Assembly (NCBI RefSeq): GCF_026230105.1
Contig: NC_079480.1
Span: forward strand, 26,020,488-26,084,487
Direction of reading: 5' to 3'
Length of the DNA stretch: 64,000 nt
From: Diorhabda sublineata
Lineage: Eukaryota; Arthropoda; Insecta; Coleoptera; Chrysomelidae
Shown here: in pieces, positions 35,113 to 46,000 of the stretch
How the letters are laid out: each line of letters starts with the position of its first letter
Position numbering within the stretch: the stretch's first letter is position 1
Position numbers and translations under genes: made by a program
Notes under the pieces: model-generated
Told to the model about the DNA's origin: nothing
Seen by the model: the letters and a program-made list of their open reading frames with translations, nothing else
Databases searched by the model: none

Positions 35113-35739
35113 TTATTGGTAAAATATGATAAAACATGTATACTGATAAGGATAATATACTATGAGGATAAAACATTCATCAACTAAATTTTCGTAAATA
35201 CAACAATTTGAGGGAATTATCGCGAATTGAATTTGATGCTACAATTTTCAATAATTCAGTGAATGTTCGCTAAACCAAGCCAGATTACCGTGCAATGTAT
35301 GGCTTTTTAATTGGCAGTCATAACATATACTTTTTCTTCGTGCCTTTTCATCTTCGTTAGCTCTTTCAACCCTTCCTATTTTATCCTTTCCTATCAGCAT
35401 CTTCTTTCACATTTTCAATTCATGTTTTTCTTCTTGTAAGAACATGTCGCGACGAATAACTGAGGGTATGTCTTCTAAATGAAATGGCGATTTCTTTCTT
35501 AAAAAGTTTAAATATCTTTTTCTTTCGACTATCTCAATAAAAGAATCCTAGAATCCCATACCACGCATTTACAGACCAACGACCCTGTTGTTGGATCTTC
35601 TACATCCACCGAGGATTCGTTTTGGAACAGTAGCGCATATTATGGCGATTCACCCTACAATTACTATGAAACGTAGCCTTATCTAGTCAACAAAATAATC
35701 CAGTCTTATATTAGAATATCGATCATTCAGACGACCCTT

Positions 35740-35880
35740 CTCAGCTGCCCGCCCGGTACAAAATTCTAATACTTTTGATTAAATGATTTTTGTTTCAATA
35801 TCCTCCATAAGTCTTCTTTATGCAATGTATCGAAGACTTTTGCTAGATCAATGAATTACAGATATACATTTTTTTCTCGT
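35740..35880 (-). pseudogene. RTE-like LINE RT fragment
   Basis: The minus strand gives FIDLAKVFDTLHKEDLWRIL, matching RT motif A and the following helix of RTE/craniad-type LINEs (FIDLEKAFDxVxREDLWxxL). The neighbouring 35.3-36.2 kb probably contains further decayed parts that I could not place. Confidence 0.6.
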
Positions 35881-36289
35881 ACTTATTCCTTAAATGTTTG
35901 AATCATTATAAATATTGGAACGAAATGCAAATTTAGTATCGTTAGGAATTTTTTCTCGTTTTTCTCTTTTTTACATTATTCTGCCAAATATTTTTGGCAA
36001 TGACTCTGTAGTTTTTCTGGACTGTCTCCATTTTAAATATCAATTTTATTACCAGTCTTAGTGGGCGATCCCGGTTTTTAATACATTTATTAGATATTGT
36101 AAGTATTTCATCACCTTTACCGGTACCATCTTTTCATATTCTTGTACCTTGTTCTTCTTAATTTTTCAGATTCACGCTATTTTGTTTGTCCTCTTCTTCT
36201 TTTTTCTCTACACTCCGTTTTTCCAAATGCAAACAATACTTATTTGATTGAGATAAGAATTAATCAATTATCTGACATCCTTTAGCGAT

Positions 36290-36950
36290 ATTCACACTGA
36301 ATACACTGTTTTCACCACCTCTACACCAACACTAACCATAACACTCTCTGACGCGCGTTTCTATAACAAAATTATCGTCTTCAGAGACTGAAGGTAAACG
36401 AAAATCTAATGACTTGACTTACCTGTTTCATACTAAATTTTTCCACCAGTACATCGCGAAAATTAATTCCAGCGGGAAAAAATTTCTTGGCGGGAATCTT
36501 CACATTCATTCCTTGACTACTAAACTATATAGTGCGTTCAAATGCATCTAACAATTTTTTATTGGATACATTTTTTAACAATTTTATATTATTAATATTT
36601 ATTTCATGATTGTGACTGGCACCGTATCCATATATCAAATGAGCTATGTGCTCTTTAAACCGGACAATAACTGATCTATTAGTCTGCCCAATATACTTTC
36701 CGTTACAATCACCACAGCTAATTTCATAATTTTCCAAATTTGGTACTTTATCCTTAGGATTGCTCAACAATTGTTTTAGTATATTGTTGGATTTATAAAC
36801 GAATTTAAAACCCACTCTGCTAAATATTCCTTCCAATTCTTTTGTATAAAGAGGATTAAAATATATCAGACGTCTTAGATTTATCGAAGGTCTAAATATT
36901 ACAGCTTCCCAACTAGAGCTCGTACCAAACATAAATATATAAGTTGCAAG
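36290..36950 (-). mobile_element. 5'-truncated Penelope-like element: GIY-YIG domain and terminal region
   Basis: The minus-strand open frame 36932-36525 (135 codons) encodes the stretch before and including a GIY-YIG endonuclease: ISCGDCNGKYIGQTNRSVIV, then FKEH and, after a loop, SHNHEI and LLKNVSN. The CxDC before the YIGQT core is typical of the endonuclease at the C-terminus of Penelope-like retroelements. The reverse transcriptase is absent, so the copy is truncated at about 36,935. Downstream non-coding sequence continues to about 36,290 and is shared with the copy at 42.2 kb (plus strand) and partly with 4.5 kb and 28.0 kb. The endonuclease frame is unusually intact for this window. 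Confidence 0.75.
36341..36392 (-). ncRNA. Hammerhead-ribozyme-like motif in Penelope-like element (copy B)
   Basis: On the minus strand the order is CTGAAGA, a weak stem II (AUAA/UUAU), GAAA, stem III ACGC/GCGU without a loop, the GUC triplet, then AGAGAG. Compared with copy A at 4.55 kb, the third base pair of stem III changes from A-U to G-C on both sides. Stem I is weaker here (3 bp). As in copy A, an extra C sits between CUGAAGA and stem II. Confidence 0.4.
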
Positions 36951-37399
36951 TTTATTAACAATTTCTATTGAATATAATTTGCTAATTTAATGTCTATATA
37001 TGATTAGAGATATTTGTGGTTGACGGTAGTTTCCTTCACATTAAATATGTAATATCTTTAAAATGTAATATACTTTGAATAACGACTGAGTAAATGTGAA
37101 CTAAATTATCCCGTAAAAGAGTTGTTTAAAAGTGAATATATATAGTCGCGATGTTTCCAAATATAACACTTAATACGCCTTTCTGCTTTGGTCTTTATGG
37201 TAACTTCAAGACATTTTAATGGAACATAGTTGTAATAGCGCCATTAAAATAAATTTATAAGACTTGAGAAAACCGTGAAAGAGTTTGTGTCGGTAATAGT
37301 TATGACCTTAAACTGATAAGATATTCACAAGCGAGAAATGAGACTACTTTTTATGCCATGAATATGTAATCAAATTCTATCATCAACTATTCAACTCAC

Positions 37400-38010
37400 G
37401 TGAAAAATATAACGATGTTATTTGTGGTTTGAAAATATAGATTGGATTTCAGCACTTTGAACCCCAACCAAAATTGATGAACTGTTCCTTGGGTCCAAAT
37501 TTTGTGTCCATGTGCTCACTCTGGGCCCGAGGAAAAGTTTACTACTAAAACTTTCTCCAGCGCCCCGAGTGGTCCTATAGCTCGCACACAAAAAAATCAT
37601 TTTTTGCACTTTTCATTTGAAATAAAATTGTCATTATATTTCTTTGAAGTTACACCTATTTGCATTGTGGAAAAACAAAATTTCGTTTGCTTCTTTATCC
37701 TTTGAATTTTTGCTTTTATGTAGAGTATACAAAAATGTACAACGTGTCCTGAACAATATTATATGAGATCAAAAATAATGCTTTTGAGTGAGGTCATATT
37801 TACTTCTGCTACGTTTATTTTTTATGAAACATTTAGAAATATGTGTGACCCATTTATACCTTCGCTCTTTCTCAATGGTTTGTAAGATTGGTTTGATATA
37901 TGACCCATCCAAATTTTGGGTAGTACTCACAACAAATTTTTCCCTGGGCCCTTGAGATTTCAAATAAGGAGTGATCCATAGGACCGCTCGGGGCTATGAG
38001 GAATATTCAG
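37400..38010. repeat. Unclassified repeat with GGGCCC-centred related blocks
   Basis: Blocks near 37480-37590 and 37900-38000 share, on the minus strand, a GGGCCCAG...CAAAATTTGGA segment in direct order. The adjacent GCCCCGAGYGGTCCTAT segment is in opposite orientation between the two blocks. The GC-rich islands stand out from their surroundings. I do not recognise the family; short open frames across it have no motif. Confidence 0.35.
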
Positions 38011-38929
38011 TTCCGGACTTATGGGCTTGACCCTGAGGCTCGACTGTTATTAATTAGTGGAACGTTACCTTAAGCTTTGGTAGTCATATGAAGCGTTCAG
38101 AATACAAGTCAACCAAGTACACTCCAACTACATTTGAAAATTGAAGTTAAAGCTTCATAACAAAAACATTTGTTAACATTTTTCAAGTATATATTCAATT
38201 TAAGGACTTAATTTTCTGTTATAACCCCAAAAAATCCAAAATAGTAGACTTATCAAATGTATTTTGAAGAACTTTAGGTAGATGATGAATCAAATCCAAG
38301 TGTTGTTAATAAACTCCATTTCTATGACTGCTTAGAGATCAAATTATAAAAATTGAAAGAGTTTCTTAGTTGAAATAGAAGTTAATTGACATCAAAAACC
38401 CATCACTTGCTTCAGTTGCTTTGTTGTCCTTGGTTTGACGAGTTGTCTGATTCCCTCGAAAGCTTCTAAAGTATACTTGATGAATAGATAGTTTATAAGG
38501 GTGTATTTTATTTTGGTGAGTCATTAGTCTTCTAGTTGGGTAGCACTGGGTCTTCCTGTCCTACATTCTTTGATGAAATTTTTCAAGAAACCCGAGATTT
38601 CACTGAAATATTTATTTCTTTTTTAATTTATAAGGATGCTTACCATATTTGCCTGCAACATCCTATATTCTGTTTGTTTTTGAATTTGCGAATTGTTTTT
38701 TAATCTAAAAAAAAATAACTTTTCGTATTTTTTATCCTCAAGCATATTGATGGTCCCGTGTTTCTTGTTTGCTATCGTTTAGGAATAAGTGGACTGGTAT
38801 CATAAATTTCATGTATATGAATATTCTGGCATGTTCATGCAAGGCATTAAACTGAAACTTCATTCCTTACAAGCATATATGCAGTATTGTTATTAAAATA
38901 ATGAATACTAGAGTTAAAATTTCTGCAAA

Positions 38930-39720
38930 AAACAGGGTGAGGTGACCCTCAATTCCCAAAAGACTCAAGCCATCGTCTTCAAACATCCGAATTGCCTACG
39001 CAAACCCATCTTCAACCACAAAACTTCTAATTGAGACTTTGTGGAGAGAGGGTCGACATCCGCTGAGGAGCTATCTACCTGGGAGTGAAATTTAGGCCGA
39101 TCTGAACGATACTCTTAGCACAGTACGGAGGCGAGTCTGTCTCATCAAGGTACTTGGAGTACAGTTTAGACGAACCCACCCCCTCACCTTACTTCATACA
39201 TACAAAACATAATCGAATATAGAGTAAACGTCTAGAGGACATCACCCAACTATCCTCTTAAGAAACTCCTGACCTGTGAGCAATCCATTCTCAGGTACTG
39301 CCAATACAAGTGTAGATTCAGGCCCAATAACACCATTTATCAGTCAATAGAGACATAACCCCCATCGCAAGCCGTCTAGACCTCCGAGCTCGCTATGTGA
39401 TTCGTACTATCGCATCAAACAACGCCGTTACCCTGTCAAATGATCGACGATAGGGAATAATACAGCCGCAGCTGTACTTATCTGTCCCCCATTTAAATAA
39501 AAACCAAACAAAAAACATTAAAAATAATCCCCAAACAGAGAACAGCCGTTTTTATTTATCTAGAGCTCTCTTTTCGTTCTCTTCTGACCAACTGTCCTCC
39601 TGTCAGCTAGGACAACACAACCTACGCAACCTTCACAACTCCAGCCCTGCAGAGGAGCAACTACTATATCAGGGCCAACTCTAACAAATCTTTCTCCTAA
39701 AAAAAATTTCTTTAAACTAC
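38930..39720 (+). pseudogene. LINE ORF2 fragment, RT-distal to C-terminal
   Basis: The plus strand reads TLNSQKTQAIVFKHPNCLRK (the post-YADD segment, compare NxxKTxAIxF), and later pieces of the RT thumb and tail in shifting frames, for example LRARYVIRTIASNN. It is less AT-rich than its flanks and contains a Pro-rich tail with a CPP/GQHN-like segment near 39590-39640. Many stops are present. It lies between the two CAP genes. Confidence 0.55.
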
Positions 39721-39851
39721 CTAAAAATTATTCAAAGAATTTTTCTATATTAGGAATTATAATGCTATTAAAAGTATTGATCGTACTTGATATATAATAT
39801 TATATTTGAATTTTATAAATTAACAAATTGTAGTTGAATATATTATTAGTT

Positions 39852-40074
39852 TCACGCCAAACATAATCCTGCGTAATTTTTGTGTCTTGAGCGTCTCTGA
39901 CACCGCGATGCTGGCGGTCCAATTTCGTACATTGGCATACCAATAATATTTCCACCAGGACCGTAATTACAAACAAGTAGGTAATGATTCCAGCCTTTTC
40001 TATAATAAGTCATTCCACATCCGATTTCTTTCGTATTTGCCCACACCATTTGTGTGTAGTGACCTGCCGAACTT
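39852..40074 (-). CDS. CAP gene 2 exon 5 (CAP1 and CAP2 motifs)
   Basis: This exon has 223 nt, identical in length to gene 1 exon 5. It encodes SSAGHYTQMVWANTKEIGCG, LLVCNYGPGGNI and ends GLCLA-stop. The acceptor TTTTTTAG at 40075 and above restores the frame from exon 4. No canonical AATAAA was seen within 80 bases of the stop; only AATATA-type variants. Confidence 0.92.
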
Positions 40075-43000
40075 CTAAAAAACGTCATAATTTTTAACTA
40101 CATTCTTAGAAGCATGGAAGAAGTATTTGGTTCATTAAATGATAATTTATTTATGTAGTTGTGTGTTCTACTATCAAGCTTTTAAGAAGTTTATAGACAC
40201 AATTTTGGTAATAAGAATAGACAATTGATAGAATTTGTATTAATCATATAAAGATATGGAAAGATACAAGAAATAAGAAATTAGAGGTAATGCTACTTAA
40301 AGTACGCAGGCTCTGTCCATATTCTCTCAGAATTTAAGACAATACGGAACTCCAGAACACAGCTTCTTCTATTTCTATACATAGTCAGAATGCTCATTTA
40401 TACAGCTTGAGACAATTAATATAAAAACTGTCTCAAATATACAGGGTGGCCCTAATAAGTACAGACAAAAAGCAGAGACGTATGAGGGAGCTCAAAATAT
40501 GAGGATTGGGTGCAATTTACCACTATAATAAGTTTATCTCTGAGTAGTTACAGGGACTCAAAGTAGTGCCCGAAACTTGGAAAAAAATCAATATTTCTTT
40601 GCAGCCTTTTAACTTGAAAATAAAAAACAAAATTAGTTCACTGTATGAGACTATTGAGTTAATTGAGTGATGCTAAGTAGAAGACGATCTAACTATTCTG
40701 TTGACTTAACCTTAAAATTACACAAAAGTTTTTATCTACCAGTTGATTTGAAGATGAAAATGTTGATTCTAAGGATAACTTTATTACAAATATTTTTTTA
40801 TTGCAATAATTTTTATTGGATCATTTTCGAAATAAAGTCGAATAACAAGACATGTTTTCAGAAATATTATACGAAAAATCAAAGGATAATTATGATTTAC
40901 AATTAAATTCATCTAGTAATTAAATTGCTATGATTGTTTTTTTTTCTATATTAATGGACAATTCTCATTTAGCGAAAATGTGTATATTATTGGTGTTAAT
41001 TTTCTGTGAAGTAAACTGTGGAAGAAACGCAGAATATTGGCATTTTAAAGAACCTCTCACATTGACACTGAAATGTTTAGTGTTTTGGAGAATTTATAAA
41101 TGGGTTATGGAAACTTTAAAGGTTAGAGGATATTCCTAATTAACCCCATAATAGTTGGACCTCCTACACAATCCCCTCAAGGTCTTATATAGTATACCAA
41201 AATTGGTATTTTTAAGTGAAATTGCAACGAAGAAATTGATTTTTATCGCAGTTGTGAACCTGTAACTCGTCAGGGATGCAGTTTTATAATAATTATGTCA
41301 AGATTTTTATATTCGAATTCTGACTTTGGAGAAAAACAGTAGAAGTTGTGCTCTGGAATTCGTAGTTTATAACACTATGACAGAATGTGGATAAAGGCTT
41401 CGTACTTTAAATAGCATAATCTGCACATTACGTCCTCTTCTAAACCTGGCGTCTTCAGGTATCCACTGAGGTGGTTGTTTATTGTTAATCAGTTTGTTAT
41501 CAATGTTTGACGTAAGCCCAATAATGTGAATTTAAAACATATAATCAATAAAGCGACTATACGAAAGTGGATAATTGAAAGTGAAAGGATCATCGAAAAG
41601 CAAAGAACTGTTCAGAAAAATCATAGTGCATGAGAATCGACGCAATTAACTATTAAATTGAGGAGAGGATTGTAGTATAGTCGATTGATTAGACGTATAC
41701 AAATAGGATATCACTCTGGTGATCTGGAAAGGCGTACCGACGAAACTTTAACGGCAATTGCTTGAAATTTTGTGGACGACTTTTTAGATGAGGCAGTAAA
41801 CTGATTAGTAGGTCATCATCAACAACAAACAGAAGTGGTAATTGGTTACCACAAGCATAGTTCCCAAAACTATTTGCGGAATAGTCACGAACACATGCCT
41901 TCTGATAGAAAATCTAATATTGGGTGAAATCATAGTCATACCCTTTCACGGCCCTTAAGCGTACTCTAAACTCGTATAGTAAAACCCATGACTCTCAATT
42001 ACTTAACTTGATTCGAATGACATAACATCGTAATCAGCGACGTAAGATGTTATCATGTTATAGACGCCATTTTCATAGTAAATAATTGAAAAATTAAGTT
42101 GAAAATTTTTATGTGAAATCACTGTTTTCGAAACTCAAAATGAAAAATAAAAAAAATTTGCTCTGATACCTTTCAATTCTGTTTATACAAAAGAATTGGA
42201 AGGAATATTTGGTAGAGTGGATTTTAAAGTGGTTTATAAATCCAAAAATACGTTAAAAAATTGTTGGGCAACCCTAAGGATACAATACCAATTTTGGAAA
42301 AGAGTGGATATGAAATTAGCTGCGGTGATTGCGACGGAAGGTATATTGGGCAGTTATTGTTCGGTTTAAAGAGCACATAGTTTCTTGCCAGTCATAATCA
42401 CGACATAAATATTAATAAATTGTTGGATGCATTTGAGAATTCTTTGCATTCTTACTAAGAGTAAGAGTAGGTTAAATAGGGACAAAGGGCCAATTCCTTA
42501 GAGCCCACTCTATAGTTTAATAGTCAAGGAATAAATGTGAAGATTCCCGCCAAGGAAGTTTTTGTGCCAGACAGTGTAGTAATTGTGAGTGTTGGCGTAG
42601 AGGTAGTGTAAACAGTGTGTTCAGTGATAATTGAAGGAATAGTAATCTTGCATAAACGTGCACAGACTTCACCAAAGCATTTGCAGCACTTGTCATATCA
42701 TTTTCTTTGCTATGTCCTGTGTCTAATGTTTATCTCTCCGCTTCGTTTCTTATATGATGTTCTCCATTTTAATGATGATTCTAATTTCTATTATATTCAT
42801 CTTTTTTATATTAGTCGGTTGTTGTTTTGGGACCATATGCCACTATGGGTATAACGAATGTCTTACAAATTACGACTTCTATTTTCTTAGACATTTCTTT
42901 GTTTTCTATGAATGATTTTTATCCCTTTCAATAATTTTCTTACGTTTGTTGTGCAGTGCAGTGATTATCTTCAATAGTAAACGGTTACAACACCAAAAAC

Positions 43001-46000
43001 AGATAATTCAAATCCTCAACACTTTCATTCTTGATGTAAGGCTACCATATTATAAAATAAAGGTCCTTAAATCAGAGTGTAAACCGCAAATGTCTCTGGT
43101 TATAATTATTTCCTTTTTCATAATTGATTCTCTTCAAAAAATTGTTGCTTCAATTTCTTTTTATCAGTTTTTCTACTGTTGAATAAGTTAAGGAATAGAA
43201 TGTTCGAGATAGAGTTTCGTGATAAAAGATTTATTGTGTATGAAACATATGATGTAACTTGACGGGTTTGTAGAGTGCTACATCGTCTCCAATATGAGAT
43301 ACAAATGCAAATCTGTGAGCGAATTTTTTTCCACCCGATAGAATACATTTCAGAAAATATTTTATATAACGTGAATAATGAATTATTTTTCATATAAATG
43401 GAATTTTGTAATAGTAATTGGTTATAATCTTCTTTGAAAATGAATTTTGTTGTATATTTTCTGTTATATTTGTATGTGGTTGTGAATATCATAATTTAAA
43501 TTCATATGAGGAGAATTTAGAGTAGATTAAAATCACCGATGTCGAATTTCAAAAGATAATTTAACATAAATATCATGATTCGTCTATTTATTAGTACTAA
43601 CAGCATTTGATGAAAGCTAACAAACATATCAATTCTATCATATTTCCGCTTTATTACGAATAAAAAATATCATGTACAAATAATTTAATTATACTATTTA
43701 ACTTGATATTTTGCATATCAAATTGGGTAAATTCCTGGTTTTTGGTCATTCATTGGAGCTTTCAATACACACAACTGTGAAAAATTACTTTAATTAGATG
43801 AAATATTCTGTAATTTTCATGCATATCCTATGATAATTTGGATGAACGGAATTTGATAATTTCCATATATGTACTTTATTTTTTTGAACTCTTCATTATA
43901 CCAATCAATTTGATGAGTTATATTAAGTATGGTCTGAAACTCTCCTATTTTTGTTTAAAGTTTCACGAAACCACTGACCATTGACAATATTGGCAAACTT
44001 TCTAATAATTTGCATTTATTCTACTATATAAAAATAAGTCGGTATATAAGACGCTATAACTCCAGAACGCACGAACCGGTTTTGCATTCGTTGGATAGGT
44101 CTCAGGCTCCGTGAGGTTTATAGCAAAGAAAATTCACGAAAAATTTCAACAGAAAAGCGGGAAAATCTTTTTTCACATACAGAGCCATCTCTGATACATA
44201 GCATGAACTACAAACCAATAAGTCGATCAAGATGTGAGATAGCTTTGGCGTTAGCATCACATTCTGCGCTTAAGTTGCCACTCAATTTAAACATAATTGA
44301 TACTACAACATGCAATATTTCCCGATCCAGTGCAATGGGAAAATTGTAATGGCACATAAGAAATCACTTGAAGCACTTAACTTCACACTGAAGGATCTTC
44401 GGCGAAATAACAACATCTTTGGCGGCTTGATGATATTGTTGGTAGCCAATTTCAGGCAGATGTTGCCAGTAATTTCCCGTAGAACGCCTGCAGATGAATT
44501 GAATGCTTGCCTGAAGTCATCACCTTTATGGAATAACGTAAAAACATTATCGCTAACCACTAATATGAGAGTTCAACTTCAAAATGATTAAAGTGATGCA
44601 CAATTTTCCAAACAATTGTTAGCTGTTGGAAATGGAAAGTCCCAGTTGATGCAACATCTGGGTTAATTACTCTTACCAACGACTTTTGCCGATTTGTAGA
44701 CTCTCAATTAGCTCTTATTGAAAATGTTTTCCCAAACATTAGTGAGATTTATCAGAATTATGCTTGGTTAAGTCAACGAGCAATTCTTGCCGCAAAGAAT
44801 AATGAGGTACACGCACTGAATTTCATCAATCAATCCAAAAATTGCTGGCGATTTGGTGACATACAAATCCGTTGATTCCATAACAAATCCCGATGATGTA
44901 GTAAATTATCCAACTGAGTGTTTGAACTCTCTGGAGTTACCAGGATTTCCACCACATAACTTGCAACTCAAAGTTGGTACAGTTATTGTGATATTGCGTT
45001 ATTTGAATCCACTGCAACGGTACTCGACTTTCGGTAAAAAGACTTATGCCGAATTTGATTGAGGCAAGTACGCAGGTGAAAATGTATGTATTCCTCGAAT
45101 GATTCCGACTGATCTTCCGTTTGAATTCAAACAATTGCAATTTCCAGTTCGTCTTGCGTGCGCAATGACAATTAACAAGTCGCAAGACAAATCGCTTAGT
45201 GTTTGCGGGATAAATTTAGAAAATCATTGTTTTTCACATGGGCAGTTATACGTTGCGTGTTCACAAGTTGGGAAACCATCCGCTTTTTTTGTGTTAACGT
45301 CAGACCAAAAAACAAAAAATGTGGTTTACCAAAGAGCACTTCAATGAAACCGATAATTTGCGGACACGTATAACGCTTCGATTCAGTATTTACTTCGGAT
45401 TCACTTTCATTTACTTCGAGAAGTTCAACTATATAACACTTCATTTTTGTGATCGAAATGAATTCATTACTGTTGTGAAATGAAATAAAATTTTTCCTTT
45501 TCAAATATAAAACAAAACAAAAATTTCTTTATCTTTTAATCACCAAACGAATTGTTACATAAAACGAAGCTATCTGGTGGCGAAACGGAGTTCGCCGGGT
45601 TTGCTAGTTCTTAATAAATGTATTGAACTTCAGTGTTTTATTCACTGTTTTGTGACAAATTCTTATTTGAAGTACTAAACTGAGAAGTGTTTCAAAGTAA
45701 AAGTACTTGTGGATCGAGCGCGATCTTCTCATACAAATATTTTGTTTATGATATGAGTCGAGCTAAGATATGATGTAAAATGTTCGTATAGAAACGTACT
45801 TAACTTCAGTTGAAGAACTGATTTTTAAACAACGACTAAGCGGTTATAAACTTGATATTTCATTTATTGAACTTTCGATTATATATTTTTGATATTTGCC
45901 CTGCTTTAAATATTATTATAAATTCAAAGTGAGCTAATAATAGGGATTGATTTGTCATTTCTCCTCATAATATCCAATTAATTAAAAATTCTTTCCACTT

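Larger units (their letters stand above)
44020..45607 (+). mobile_element. Helitron, internally deleted, with both ends
   Basis: The 5' end TCTACTATATAAAAATAAG and the following CTATAACTCCAGAACG segment match insect Helitron starts. The 3' end shows the diagnostic small hairpin (GGCGAA 45579-45584 with TTCGCC 45591-45596) followed within 11 bases by CTAG (45604-45607), then T. No target duplication is expected. The interior holds only part of the Pif1-type helicase; the Rep (HUH nuclease) domain is missing, so it is non-autonomous. It lies in intron 4 of CAP gene 2, antisense to the gene. Confidence 0.85.

Noticed and set aside
40440..40560. ACAGGGTGGCCC segment resembling a transposon end
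   Set aside because: No matching inverted end or target duplication was found within several kilobases.
43118..43492. 124-codon minus-strand open frame
   Set aside because: The translation is Lys/Asn/Tyr/Ser-rich without recognisable motif, in AT-rich intronic DNA; open length alone is not evidence.
44937..45185. 82-codon minus-strand open frame in the Helitron
   Set aside because: It is antisense to the helicase remnant.
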